A stretch of 64,000 nucleotides of DNA from Mya arenaria (taxonomy: Eukaryota > Mollusca > Bivalvia > Myida > Myidae), in assembly GCF_026914265.1 (NCBI RefSeq), contig NC_069124.1:7466213-7530212 (forward strand), in the 5' to 3' direction. Positions 13,401 through 28,300 of the stretch are shown piece by piece. The translations under genes were made by a program, and so were the position numbers. The number at the start of each line of letters is the position of its first letter. The first letter of the stretch is position 1. A model generated the notes under the pieces. It saw nothing but the letters and a program-made list of their open reading frames with translations. It made no database searches and was not told where the DNA came from.

Positions 13401-16400
13401 AGAATTTCTAGCATGGTTAAATTATTGGATCTACTTATCTGAGGTGGGAGGAAAGAATTTCTAGCATGGTCAAATTTTTGGATCTACTTATCTGGGGTAG
13501 GAGAAAAATCAGGCTTATATTCCGACAAAAGAAAGGTTCATATAATGCACCATTCCATTGTTACCACGCTCCCCCCCCCCCCCCCCCAGGTCCGAGGAAT
13601 AGCGGGGACTTTGACTTTCGGTCCAGCCAAGCCCGGGCCAATTCCCTGCTATTTTTTGCGCGAAAACAAAACCACCGCGGGGCCACCTGGAAGGTAAAAG
13701 CACGGCACATTTTCCCGGCTATCCCTGTTCACCCCCGGACCTGGGGGGGGGGGCGTGATTATTATTGACGGGTGCATAATGACGGGTGCTAAAATATAAA
13801 AAATGCTGCAATATTTTGTATTCCAAACTGTACATTGGCATTTAATGATACGAAAAAAAAATAAAAAAATAATAGAGCTTAAAAAAGAAATCATGTTAAC
13901 TTGTCATTGAAGGTCAATGCTTTTAATATACGAAATCACTTGATTTAGTTTCAAAAATGACAGCATTGGAATTTTTGTCAAGACAAGTGACGTAACAATT
14001 GAATTAAAATGTCCATGTTCATCACTGGGTACTTGTGGCTGTTGTTTGTCTTGTATAAATCTAGTGTATAATCGTGCTTTGAACGTTTTACGTTCTAAAC
14101 TCCCTATACAATCAATTGAGATGACCGGTTTACGTTCTTAATTCACTATACAATCAATTGATATGACCGGTTTACGTTCTAAACTCACCACATAATCAAT
14201 TGAGATGACCAGTTTACCTTCTTTACTCACTATACACTCAATTGAGATGACCGGTTTACGTTCTTAATTAACTATACAATCAATTGAGATGACCGGTTTA
14301 CGTTCTTAATTCACTATACAACCAATTGAGATGACCGGTTTACGCTCTAAACTCACTATACAATCAATTGAGACGACCGGTTTACGTTCTAAACTCACTA
14401 TACAATCAATTGAGATGACCGGTTTACGTTCTAAACTCACTATACAATCAATAGAGATGACCGGTTTACGTTCTTAATTCACTATACAATCGATTGTGAT
14501 GACCGGTTTACGTTATAAACTCACCACATAATCAATTGAGATGACCGGTTTACGTTCTAAACTCACTATACACTCAATTGAAATGACCGGTTTACGTTCT
14601 TATCTCACTATACAATCAATTGTGATGACCGGTTTACGTTCTTAACTCACTATACAATCAATTGAGATGACTGGTTTACGTTCTTAGCTCACTATACAAT
14701 CAATTGAGATGAACGGTTTACGTTCTAAACTCACTATACAATCAATTGAGATGACCGGTTTACGTTCTAAACTCACTATACAATCAATTGAGATGACCGC
14801 TTTACGTTCTAAACCCACTATACAATTAATTGAGATGACCGGTTTACGTTCTAAACTCACTATATAATCAATTGAGATGAACGGTTTACGTTCTAAACTC
14901 ACTATACAATCAATTGAGATGACCGGTTTTCGGTCTTACTTCACCACATAATCAATTGAGATGACCGGTTTACGTTCTAAACTCACTATACATTCAATTG
15001 AGATGACCGGTTTACGTTCTAAACTTTTTTCACAATCAATTGAGATGACCGGTTTACGTTCTAAACTCACTATATACTCAAATGAGATGACCGGCGGTAG
15101 TTCGGAAGACAAAGGAAAGGGGGATGATACCCTCAATGCTATGAGTAGTCTTAGGTTTGAGGATTTTAATTGCAATGCGATAGCCAGTCAACTTTTTGTT
15201 CCAGCTAAAAGCTGGCGTTGTGCGTTAAAGTAATTTATATAACAGTGTACATGTATATAAGTACGAATCTACTTTGCAGGAGCAGTCAACAACAGATGCA
15301 TCTTTAACAGTGCCATAAAAATAACAAATTGGAACGTAACGATACCAATACCTCAAGGATGCGAGCAGATCCATCTTGAAATAGCGAGGAAATTTCTGCC
15401 GTTTAAGGATGATGGCAACACAGTAATAGCAATGCATATTGCATTTAATCCACCGGTGTACGAGGTTAATTGTACCCTTAACAATGAAATAAGAGTAAGT
15501 AATATACAAAATCTCTGTTTGTCATATGCCTTAAAGGAAAGAGAAAGAAAGGTATAATTATGTGATTGTAGTTCATCCGAAAAACGCCACAAATTGTACG
15601 CAAATGTATCGTCATTTCGGAAATGACTTCGTTAAGATTGTGCACCAGTCTCGTGCGCGCTGACGTTTGTTTAAAAATTGGAACGGGTTACAATTTCAAA
15701 ACTATGAAAAAGGTCAATGTTTTATTTCACTGTTTGAAACAGTGAAATATCATTTTTATTTCACTAATAAATCTCTTATCACCACCGAAAAGCATTTCAA
15801 TAAATAAAATATGTTACACAATCAATAAGAAACTGTGTTTTGCTTTGTGGATGTTGTTACTGAAATGAAATCAAATGTGGTTTGTTTGTTTTTATATTGT
15901 AAGTTGTATTTTATTTTTAGGTCATAGCTGATCAGAATAGAGACGTCTGCTACTCAAGCACACAGTCATTGGACACAGAATACCAATATAGATTACACAT
16001 TAAGGACCAAAATATATTTCTACGTTTTTATAATTCTACTGCCACGAGTATGACTATTGGATTGGCGGACTGTACGTACACACTTTAAGTCATTTTGCTT
16101 AATGTAATTTTGTAATTGTATAAGATAATTGTATCCTATTTACAACTGTGCCAAATAAGAATACACGTCTGAAAATATACGTGAATAGTTGTCTTTAATA
16201 ATACCGTAATTTAATACAAATATAACTTTAAATTAAGATGTAATTATTCTTGTTTTTTTTCTGTGGTTTCACCTGAGATTTTTTCAATTCATAGAAAAGT
16301 CAATTAATTTAAACGTCGAGGTAAATATAATGTTAGAATATATGCATACAGTCTGCCATTTGTTTCTAATTTTGTATTCCATGTTTCCAGTTTTGTGCTG

Positions 16401-19301
16401 TTCTTCCATGTTTCTTGTTTGTGTTTTTTTTTATTTTGTGTTCTATGTCTTTGGCGTTTACCCGATGCCATTAAACCGGGTTAATGTTTAAATTCCTACA
16501 TACGCTTCCTTATTTCTGAATAGATTACGACTTCCCCTGTCTTCGTTGCAACAGAATTTGCGCTGAGAATGCCTGTGTTCAAAGACAAGACTGTCGCTCT
16601 CTTAAGGAAGCATTTTATTGTGGTGTGTATATTTCCAATATATAGATAAATTTACTTGCCCTTCTTCCTCCGTTCGTCTGTCCTTATATCGTTCGTCCTT
16701 CCGTCCGTCAAAACATCTCGGTCACGCGTACCTCCTGAAGTAAACTGAACTTTTTTATATACGCCATCCAACATAAAAATGCCATTTTTTTATTTTCCTT
16801 TACATTAATCGATAACCAGAAAAAAGACGCAAACATTTTGAATTGTATGTCCAATATAAGAAGTTCGGCAAAATAAACATTTAAAAACTGCGAAAAGATA
16901 AACACCTTTTCCAACACATGTAAATGTTTAACAGATATTTGTATTTGGTGGATATTGTTAAGCTTATTGAAAGACTATTGAAATATCTTTTATATAGAGC
17001 AATACTTCATGTTTATGAATGTAGAACAGAGTTCACATTTCAGAGCAAATTATTGTTTTGAATCGTCTTTTCAATACTTATGTGAAAACTACAGAAATAA
17101 GCTCAGTAGCAAAAAGTTTAAACATAAACCCGGTTTAATGGCACTTGGTAAACGCCAAAAACATAGAACACACAAAAAAAATCACAAACAAGAAACATGG
17201 AAGAACAGCACAAACTCCACAAACAGCGCAGTGTATACATACTATATATAAAAAATAAGTATGTTTGTCAAGGATTGTTAGGTACCGCCTTGGAACGGTC
17301 AGTAAAATGTAAATTTACTGGGGGTTTAAATCAGTTTACTTGCACAAATCTCACTCTTATCTCAACAATCCTATATAAATAAAAAAAAACGTAAAAAATA
17401 AATATTATCAAAGAATGCATTAACTTGAGGAAACTTAATAATAAAACAAATAATAATAAACTTATAGGTAAACCCCAAGTACTTCAATGATTAGAGATCC
17501 CAACTTTATCAGCAGACGGAAGAATACAATTCAGAGCACCTTATGCAAAAACTTTTCAAAGTTATGATGCAGTCATTGTTTGAACCCCAACTCTTTTGAT
17601 ATTAATAGTAATAATAATAAAATAATAATAATAATAATAGGACATTTTGCTAGTTTCATCCTGGTAAAATGATTAATGGTAAAATGTAACAATGCTAAAT
17701 TTGTTTGACCCAGCACACAGAAAAAACAATTATTATTGTTATACTGGTTAAGGGGTACGGTCATTCCCCAGTATTAATGGTTAAATTTAATAACTTTCAA
17801 TTTGCTGTCATTCCTCCTACATCGTGGTGGGAGATTCCACCGGCTTAAGAATGAAAATAGGTTTCATGGTGAGATTAATATTGTGCTTTGACATTAATGG
17901 TATTTGCAATATTGGCATCGCCCGCCAGCATCGGTCTATACGTTAGTCTTATTGTAACAATCATAGACAAGAAAATAAATAAATAAATACATTGTGAAGG
18001 TGGTCTGCAAATGTGTTAGCCGTTTTTGTCACCTCTAATTGTAATAAGTTCTGCAGCACATCACTGCGACGAAATTGTATCGGAAGAAGTAACGTGGCCC
18101 AACACCAAATCTGGCGAAACAAGTATCGTACCTTGTCCTGCTTCGGCAACAGGTTTGTTGTGCTAACACCGTTTAATGTATCATGTGGTTCTAGCGTTGT
18201 TGTTTTGGTTTTATCTCGTCGAATGCCCTATTAGCCGTCAAACAATATCAAAGATGAAATGGGTACTTAACTTTTCCTTGTAGTTTTCATTTTATCATTG
18301 TTTATCTTAAACATTGTGATGAACGTTTATCAGTTCATTTTAGCTGCATTCAGATTTTCAACGTAACCAAATATGCTTCTGAACTTCAGGAAATGTCTTG
18401 AGTATGAAGTTAAATTGGATTATTTCCTTTCTGGAAACCTCATCATTTGATTCTCCTCGTGCTCTTGTTACACTTAGGTATAAATATTTTTTCTTCTTGC
18501 TTTAGGGAACGCTACTCGGAGATGTCTAAATGGAATTTCACCAGACAAACCAATGTGGGGTAGACCGGATTTCAGCGACTGTATAAGCACAGCCTTTTCT
18601 GACATACGGAATGATGTATTGGCGTTATATGGAAGACCATCACTGTCGCCTAACAGTATTGTTAACATTACAAAAGGTAATATAATAATACTTCCTTTTT
18701 TCTTTTCGTTGTTACATTTCACTGTCCTAAATCAATGTGTAATCAAACAGATGTTTATATCTTATCTTTAAAGTGACACTCTTATTCAAAATCGATACAT
18801 ACACATGTATAACAAACATAAATTTGAGTGATAAACCTTTAACTACTTACTAAATAATGCATTTATGGAAAATATTAGTTACTGATAACAAGATTGTAAC
18901 CGTGTATTTAATAGCTAAAAACTAAAAATTATTAAATGCTTGGTAAATGCTAAAATATTTACAAATATTTACAGTGATCTACTATAGTCTCATAAGGTAG
19001 AAATGCCGTGTTTTCTGCACATTTCTTTCAAATTAAACATGGAATTGTTCAGAAGAACCATTGTTTTCAACATGTATTCACCCTTTCTGGTATATTCAAA
19101 TTGTTTTAATTGTGGAAAATCATATTTGGAAGTAATAGTGCATCTTTGACGGATGGATACGATAAGTCACATAAGTAGAAAACAATGGAATCTCTCATCT
19201 TTTTAGTTTGCTATGCGAGTAAATACATATCATTCATTTCCAGGAACAGTATAGTTTGCTAATTCATGTTCGTTTTCAAAAAGACCTAACAATTCTTGAT
19301 A

Positions 19302-19385
<84 letters not shown>

Positions 19386-22300
19386 GCACTGTGCTGTTTG
19401 TAGAGTTTTGTGCTGTTCTATGTTTCTTGTTCGTGATTTTGTGTGCTATGTCTTTGGCGTTTGCCCAGTGCCACTAAACCGGGTTTATGTTTAAACTTTT
19501 TGCTACTGAGCATGTTTCTGTAGCTTTTTGCATACATATTGGTCGAAACTCGGTACGCACTATTAACAATGGTGTTCATTTCATTGCCGTTGTTACAAAT
19601 TCAACTGGTATCCAAATGTCCTTACACAATTGCCTTTCAGCTATACAAAGTTCAATTTACATGAACAATAAGGAAGCTGATACAGTTTACGCTGGCGATC
19701 TCAATGTGGCCACTGAGTCCGTCCAAAAACTTTCCGGACTCATCAAGAACGTGACCACGAATAAGACTGGCGTCATCGATATGGCTATGGTATTTTTGTA
19801 CTTTGTACTTAAAATGTTACCTTCCTTTTTGATAGCTTGCGGAATCTCTAAACGCAATTTGGACATTTAAAAAAAACCTGTTTAATTATGTTTGCATTAT
19901 TAATGTAGGTATCAATTAAATGTGTATTTGCATAAATAAAATCTCACAACACATATAAATGCTCCTTGGAAATGTATGCATTCGTAAACTTGCGTCATGT
20001 TCTACGTGAACCATCATTTGATGGTTCAAAATTAATAATGTTTTTTTTTCTAAACCCATCGCACCAAGTCGTGTGTGATTGACCCTGTAGCCATTATTGA
20101 ATTACATGTTAATAGTTTTGCATTCTGCTGAGCGATTTTAGATTACCATGGCTCGTCAATTATCAAAAGATTGTCTAATAAATGTCAGTTTAATGTAATT
20201 TCCATGGATTTATAATAACAATCGTGATTCTCTATTACGCACTTTTGATATATACTAGGGTAACCCCGTGTAAGATTTCCGCGCTACACTTGTTCAACTG
20301 AGGACTATCCTCAATCGTATTCGCAAGCTCTTCTGGGGTTCAGTGAGTTAAGCTGTACTTTAAATGCTAAGCTGTTCCTGTAATTCATTTCCAACAAAAA
20401 CACTGCTAATGTTAATGGACAATTTTATGGTTAAAATCGCACATGCGTGGCATGTTTATTGATTTAAAACAATTAGGTGCGACGGGAAAGGGACAGTATT
20501 GCTGAGACGGATTATTTATCGTTAAACACACCCTGCAAGTTTATGACTAGTTAAACAATTAACTTATTGTTATGTTTACACAAACTGAAAGTGCATGGAT
20601 TCACACAAACAGACGTTAAACGCATTTCGAGAAATTCAACTTGTTATCCAATGTCACCGTGCTTACGTTTTACACAAAAGTCCATTGGATCCAATTATCA
20701 TGATAAAAAGGCACAAGTCCACCGAGGTAACGCGTTTATCTTAGGATTTGTTTCAAAAGAAGAAACTTTCATTCTACATAGAATCAAATATGGAAAATGC
20801 AGGATTATGCCCATTGAAGGAGTTTTTAACAAGTATTTGAACAATAAAGGTGGTTTGGACAAGGGCCGGAAATAGTTATGAATACCTTCTTATTATGAAT
20901 ATAATTAAAAAAGAAATACTGTTTTAAACATCTCTGACTGATCATTTCTTCTATAAATTCAACCAATTGACTATAATTATTCATATTTACAGAACACATA
21001 ATTCCATACTTATGACAAGTAGGTCAAAAACGAGATTTTCTTTGGCAGACAATTGCTGCGATTAGTGACATCGTCCGTAAAAAAACAAAAAAAAACGGCT
21101 TCAACCCTATTTGCAATTAGAAACAAAAATGCCTGATTTGAAATTTAGATATTTTTTGTAATTGTCAATATGTGAACAAATCAATGAATAAAAGCAAAAC
21201 ATTTCCAAGAGACATTATCAAAACTAGATGCAGTAAGAACAGTGTCGCTTTTAGTTCGATTCCTGGCATAAACGCATGTGGGTTTGGTTTGTGGTCACAA
21301 CGCAGGCCTGACACGTGGGTATCCTCCGGATATTCTGATTTCACCTACATTACAAGATAAAGAAGTTTTTCAGTGATCAAGTTCTCAAGTTTAAACTTAC
21401 AATTTTGCTGCCACTCCTTGACATGACCGCTTCACAGCTGTTGGAAGAAAGATAGTACGCATCGCTTGTTAGGTTGATGTCGTGATATTATATTTAAATT
21501 TGAATCTTTGTATGCAGGGTTTCGGGAGTTGCGTTGGAAGCATAATTGACCCTGACACGGCGGAAATTTGGCAGTTTACTCCACAGGTAGGCACGAAATA
21601 TCCGGGCCTGCTGTTTTTGATCTCATTCGTATTAGCTCCTTCCTATTTATGTAATATAGCGTGCTAATTGGGGTCGATTATAATCTATGTGTGTTTAAAT
21701 AACATGATAAAAGGAACGTTTATGTATTCACTATGATTGAATTGCCGATAAAGTTTTATTTTAGAAAATTAATTCAAATTTATACGTGTTTGTGAGACGT
21801 GAGATTCAGAAATAGTTCGGACTAAAAGTGGAACATTCAATGAACAGAAAGTACACGAATATGATAATCTAGCTTTTGAACATAAACTACTCAAAACTGA
21901 CCAACGATCACCCTTGGCTTCTTCATATTTCCTTTTATTTCGTCATCAAATAGCATATATTTTTACAATAAAACTTTGCCAAAATTGCTACAGAAATACA
22001 AGGATGTTGTCAAACGTGTCAATTAGGTGGTGTTCAATATGAACTTTAAGTAAATCTTATGGTCAAAAAGCGTTGGCTTAATTCACGGTATAGGTCCGTT
22101 ATTTATATCACACAATCCTACTAGCTTCATATATATACACTATATCGTGCTTAGGTCCAATCAAGATTTATATTGAATACCACCCCTGGGGGCCGTTTCA
22201 TTAAAGGAGTTTTGTCGTTACTTCAATTTACTTATATCTGTATAAAGATCACAAATGTCAATTCATCGAGGTAGTATTTTTATTTTGTTTCCTCAACTTT

Positions 22301-25300
22301 GTTTTCTTACTCGAAGCTGGATAAAGTTCAATTCATTAAAATATGTAGCACAATAAAGAAACTATGACGATTTAAGTAATCGAATAGTGTTTTTTTTTAA
22401 ACAGACCCACCCTCATACTATATCACATCGGAAAAAGAATATACGACTGTAGCTTATAATGATTATACTCCTTACAGGGTTATTTGGAGGGCAAAATGAC
22501 CTCCATCCTACAGTCTACAGAAGACGCTTCCAAGCATCTGGCAGAACACTTTGCCAACACGATAAGCAATACGCGAACCAAGAGACAACTACAAACAGAC
22601 CATTCCATATACTTCTCGAATAGAAACCTAGGTGACTTACATCCTTGCACGTCCTATATCTGTCATGTATTATGTTCTTGTTGAGAGTCATTAATCTAAA
22701 TTACACAAATCTGTTTAGCATAAATCTTGTTTTTCGGTTTCTATTTACGAGTCTTCCCTCTGGAGTAACTGTCAGTTTTAACACTATTTTTGTTTTATGC
22801 AGAATACTCCGTGAATATACTTGACAGACAAAATGGCTTTGATTTCTTTACGCGATCAACGCCTGGCATCGGAGCATCCATACATCTACCAGAGGAAATA
22901 TTTAACATGTCGGTGGTTAAAACAAGTGGTAAAGAATATTTTTTTCTTCCGAACAATCCTTTTTGTTGCAGCGTGTCTCGCGGGAATTGTTATCGAGATA
23001 AATAAACGTGTTTTATATTTAAACCATGTGTTTACATCGCTAAATGTCTGATGAACTGGATGTATCTAAGCAAGTACATTGATAATGATTGGCCACAGGG
23101 CAATGAGTTATGACTTGGTTTAAATTAAACTACTCTAACATGATTGTTTTTAATCTTTTCTAGCACGTTTCATTCACATTTACACGGCAAAGTATCCCAC
23201 TATTGCCGACCTCTTACAGAAGACGGATATGCTTAAAACCTCTGACAAGTAATACCCTTAATTTCTTGTTGTATGTACTAATTGAAAACTTAAATATCGA
23301 GGGATGTCAAAACTAAATGAAATAATAAAAACAATCTATGAACCACCATTGTACCTGTTATATTTGTCACTGAAATGACTGTCTTTGGTAAAACGTTGGT
23401 ATAACACAACTCGTATACGACACAATATAGTCTGTAAAATAAATGAACTTGTTCTTGTTGAAATGATGTTCATACAATGTATATTTTGTAGTAGGAATTT
23501 AGATGGGATGATCATATCAAACGTCATATCCGGCAAGATCTTGAATGTACCGGAACAAGAATTCCAGCACCTAGAGAAACCGGTCAAGCTCATATTCCGC
23601 GTAAAGGTAATGCTTTAAGCACGCTTATTTGTTCCATTAAAGTCAACATACTATATACAATGTTCGGATAAAAGACAGTGACTGTTGAACGGTATATAAA
23701 TTATTGTTTGTTAATATTTCTTTGTTGTATTAGTCATATTGTTATGTATTAGAAATATTATTCTTCTACACTCATTATTCTGTTACATAATGTTTTGATA
23801 TTCCCATATCGTACTGTTATAATTTTATTATTGTGTAATTATCATTTTGTTCTGTAATAATCAAATTGTTGTGCCTTCTTTAAAAGTTATGTTGTTCTGC
23901 ACTTACTATTTTGTTCGGAAGTAGTAAAAATAGCAACTTTCATGAAGTGTTTAGCCCATTCTTTAAGGATTCTACGGAATTTGAAAGTAACGTATGTTAA
24001 CGAATTAATAATGATGATACATTTAGGTGAATAGTTCCATCGAAGAGACTTTCAATGGAACCAGATTGTTGCAGAAATGCGTCTTCCTCAATACGTCAGC
24101 TCGGTATGTGTTTATTACATGGATCTTAACTAGAATTGTAAGAAAGGTTATTCTAATCTGTGTTGCTAAGAATTTGTTGCATTTTCACTTAAAAAACATA
24201 AGAAGATAAAACATTTGATAGAAATTGTCTTACTGCAGGACAAGACGGAATCAGAAGGAGGAGCAATTTTCAAATGGGAAAAAAGCGGCCGTACAAAACA
24301 ATAAATTGATTGGCAACTTTTGGAACACGATTAATCTCTACTCCTCCTTCTGCTAATCATCGTATTTAGATAAAAATTATATCTTCATGGTAACAAAATT
24401 AATCCCTTTTGGGCAAGCCAAGCTTGTGCAATGATAATTACAACACCGCCAATGCTTATGCACCGGCTTATTTTGAGTTTTAATTTTATTGTTATTGTAA
24501 AAATCCTAAGCAATATTTACCACATGAATGACTACTGTTACAGAACAGCTAAAGACAGATGGTTAAAAGATGGCTGTTACAGGGTTGACGCCGAGAGCAA
24601 TGCCACCCATACTGTGTGCAAGTGTAGCCATCTGACAAACTTCGCCGTCCTACTGGATATTTATGAAGTTGAGGTAGGTAACACCTTTAAACAAGCTCAT
24701 AGTTAAACTGTTGCCTGCTGTGCTTGGCCCTATAGCTACTATTGTTTTTTTCCTTCTTATTTTCACTATTTTTTGTGTGGGAAATTGAATGCGCTTTATG
24801 TTTACACCATGGACATTGGTTCTTATGGCATTCACAATACAAGTAAAATCTTCCACATGTCATGTCTTTGAAACTAGCAATTTACATGACTGATTCAATG
24901 TTTTATCATCTCTGTTCTTTTTTAATTGTAGAATAGATCTGCCAATTTTGAAAAACATATGTAGGAAATATGGTTCTACAGATATAAAGATACAAATAAA
25001 AATTAAAAGGAGGAGACGAAATGGAATAAATAAATTATATTCCTGAATCTTAACAAGTAAACTCAGATAAACCGACCGAGGAAGCTGCAGTTTGTTATCC
25101 TAGAACGTCTGTTAACATGTGCGAGATTATTAAGAAATTAATAAACACCAATTGGACTGAAAATGCCATATTTTTTTTTAAATGAAAATAAGCAAACTGA
25201 TATGAATATAAGTACACAAACATAATTTATTTTGACCATTATTGTGGAGAGTAAATTTAGAGCAAACGAGAAGGAGAATTTGATCAATTCCACTGAAGCC

Positions 25301-28300
25301 TTGATCTTAATCTTGATTTGTGGTCACGCACGAGGATTGGTCGGTACGGTCGCGGAAGTTAAACATACAAATAAAAATTCCGTTAGAAATGTTTTTAAAG
25401 TTGTTTAATGAAATTCAATGCAGTCTATATTGATGGAAGATTTATGGACGCTATATTTAAATTTCTGGTATCGATGACAACACACATGTGTTAACTAGAC
25501 GCAGGTCAAACTAGAACATATTTAATTTCAGTATGATTGCAATATACTGTAGCAGGATGAATTAGCGCTAAAATATCTATGTGTAAGGTCTTGGCATCAT
25601 TTTTCTGAATATTTGAAGGGGTTATCTTCAGCAATAACTAAATAAACATCAGAAACAACCTTTTCGATCGCCAACGTGCGACATTGACGAACGTGGCATT
25701 GCACAAGTGTGAATAGATCTTTTCTTTCAGAAAATATGATGTTAATACGTGACACCTTTATCACAATTTTAACAAAATATAGTGTTATCATACTGTTGAA
25801 ACTCGAAGACTTTCGAGAAAGTATTGACTTGAGAGAAGTACTTATATGTGTTTTGTCATGGATACCAAAATTGAGGTGTATCGTTTGATGAAATACATTC
25901 TTTTTTCTATCATCAATGTAGATTGCATTGAAATTCATTTTTTCCAATTTTTAACAATTTTGACATCATTTGTTACGTATACCTGTTTTTACATGTCCGC
26001 GAACTTACAGAACAGACCTCGTACAAGTATACGTATTGTACGTCATAATCTAAAGTACTTAAAAATTTACTTTGTGTTGTTCTCACAAATTATGTTAAAA
26101 TGTACTAAATTAATATTAATCTCCGCTGGTTTAAATCAATTATATATCACCTTTTCTTTGATTGATAACTTTCTTTACCGAATAAAATGTAATAATAATT
26201 ATAATTAAAAAAACAACAACATTGAAATTATATTTAAAGGAAGCAATTGATGAAGGCAACCAGAAGATTCTAACGTACGTGTCCTACGCTGGCGGAGGCT
26301 TATCAGTACTGTGCTGTATTACTGCCGTTTTTGTCTTCGAGTTCTTTAGGTAATCAATTGCACACATCCAATGGGGTTTTCATTAAATAACATAGGTATC
26401 GTTTTTTTATACAATTCATTATCAACTCTTTTGTCTTTTTTTAAAACAATATACAAATAAAAATGTCCGTTCAAAACAATGAAAGCAACAAGCCTCAAAA
26501 TAGACCCTGTTTAGCAGCGTAAGGCATGTGCCAAACGACAATGAACTACTCGAGAAACAAACGTATAAACACCACCTACACAAACGTGTGTGTGTGTCGT
26601 GATTTATTTTGTGTTCTCCCGACTTCCTTTGAAAAATAGTGTCTATTCTAGTGGTTTCGTTAAACACTTTGATTAGGCCTAATTTGCCTATTTGTCAATG
26701 CACAGTATTTCAATGGTTAAGCCCAATTATGAACTGTTTTCATTCAAATGGTCTTTATCCATTTTCCGGCTAAACATAAGTGCATTTAGAGAGAGCTGAA
26801 TACGGAAAGAGAAATCAATTAGGCTAGTTAATTGCTTCAAATCGGAATATGTTTTTCAAGAAATGACAAAGACGTTCTTTTCTTTCAGACTAAAGACCCA
26901 AAGGGTTCGCATTAATGAACAGCTAGCCGTTGCAATAGTCTGCTTGCAGCTATTCTTCCTCACGGGAATTGACCAAACTCAAAACAGGGTAAAATGTCTT
27001 ATTGCCTATCCCTGTTTCGTCAAGGATTGTTTGAAAAGTTATATGGCTATTGCCATTTGGCGTACGGTTTCCGTTTTAGTTTACGGATTGTCTTCATTCT
27101 GGATATCGTATTCTGGACACATCTTCTTGTTTTGACCTTTGTATTTTTCTCCATTCACAATAAAGATCTGATGATGATCTGTTTTGACGTTGTAAAAGGA
27201 AGTTCAACAACAAACGCATTTGTCTAGAATTGAATAAACTCCTACGACACCGGATATAATTAGATTAGACAGGCTCTCAGAACATGCTTGCGATTATTTC
27301 AGATAAAAATGAAATGATGTCCACATACACATTTATCAAAAACGAAAATAACTATTGATTTCAAATGGTACCATTTTTAAGATGGCTTATATGATTAAAA
27401 ATATTGAATGAGCGACTCTAATTTATGATATTTTCGATTTTATTTTAAGGATGTTTGCTTGGCCGTTGCTATATGTCTCCACTATTTTCTGCTGGCCATG
27501 TTTTGTTGGATGCTGGTAGAAGGAGCTAATCTGTACCTTGTGCTTGTCAAGGTGTTTGAGTCAAGATCACATCTTAAGAAATATATGCTGGTTGGCTGGG
27601 GTAGGTTATCTAATAGTTTGAGTTAAATCGTTTTAATTGATGTATTCGGTTTAGGGTACTATGTTTTGTGTAATAACGATTTTACAAGATATCGGTCGGT
27701 TTGGAAACTAAACTGTATAGCTGCCTGTTGTATAAGGCGTATTTCAATTAAAATACTATAATGCGATACAATTGTATACGCCGAGTGCTAATTGAGGTTA
27801 TAAATATTTATTTAAGGTGTGCCTCTGGTTGTTGTTGGTATATCAGCGGGCGTCATGCACGACCAGTATGGAACAGACACAGTGTAAGCGTTACGATTTA
27901 CATTGTCGAACAGACTTGTGTGATCATTACGATATATTTATATTGTCGAACAGACTTTTGTGATCATTACGATATATTTATATTGTCGAACCGACTTTGT
28001 GTGATCCTTACGATATATTTATATTGTCGAACCGACTTTGTGTGATCATTACGATATATTTATATTGTCGAACCGACTTTGTGTGATCATTGCGATATAT
28101 TTATATTGTCGAACCGACTTTGTGTGATCATTGCGATATATTTATATTGTCGAACCGACTTTGTGTGATCATTGCGGTATATTTATATTGTCGAACCGAC
28201 TTTGTGTGATCACTGCGGTATATTTATATTGTCGAACCGACTTTGTGTGATAATTTCGATATATTTATATTGTCGAATCGACTTTGTGTGATCATTACGA

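Larger units (their letters stand above)
10454..16622 (+). other. receptor exons 1-4: signal peptide, unknown N-terminal module, six-Cys exon
   Basis: Exons 10454-10526, 15280-15494, 15921-16071 and 16524-16622. Exon 1 gives a leader (MAILLLLMTLSWVGHTVGQ) with cleavage likely near residue 18-19. Exons 2-3 encode residues 25-146, with cysteines at 31, 52, 89 and 106 and N-glycosylation sequons; I do not recognise the fold, which looks beta-rich. Exon 4 is symmetric (phase 1-1), 99 nt, and carries six cysteines at 152, 155, 159, 164, 170 and 179 (C-x2-C-x3-C-x4-C-x5-C-x8-C), a compact disulfide module of unassigned family. Intron 1 (10527-15279) holds most of the local repeats. Confidence 0.85.

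Noticed and set aside
14684..15233. Repeat-encoded frames (SLERKPVISIDCIV and MTGLRSKLTIHSIE)
   Set aside because: Frames from the 42-bp intron-1 minisatellite, ending at its borders.
20567..20875. 102-codon frame in receptor intron 7
   Set aside because: Not recognised, no splice signals in phase with the receptor; likely chance.
25597..26208. 116- and 120-codon frames in receptor intron 14
   Set aside because: They lie between exons that join in phase, overlap each other on opposite strands and show no domain.
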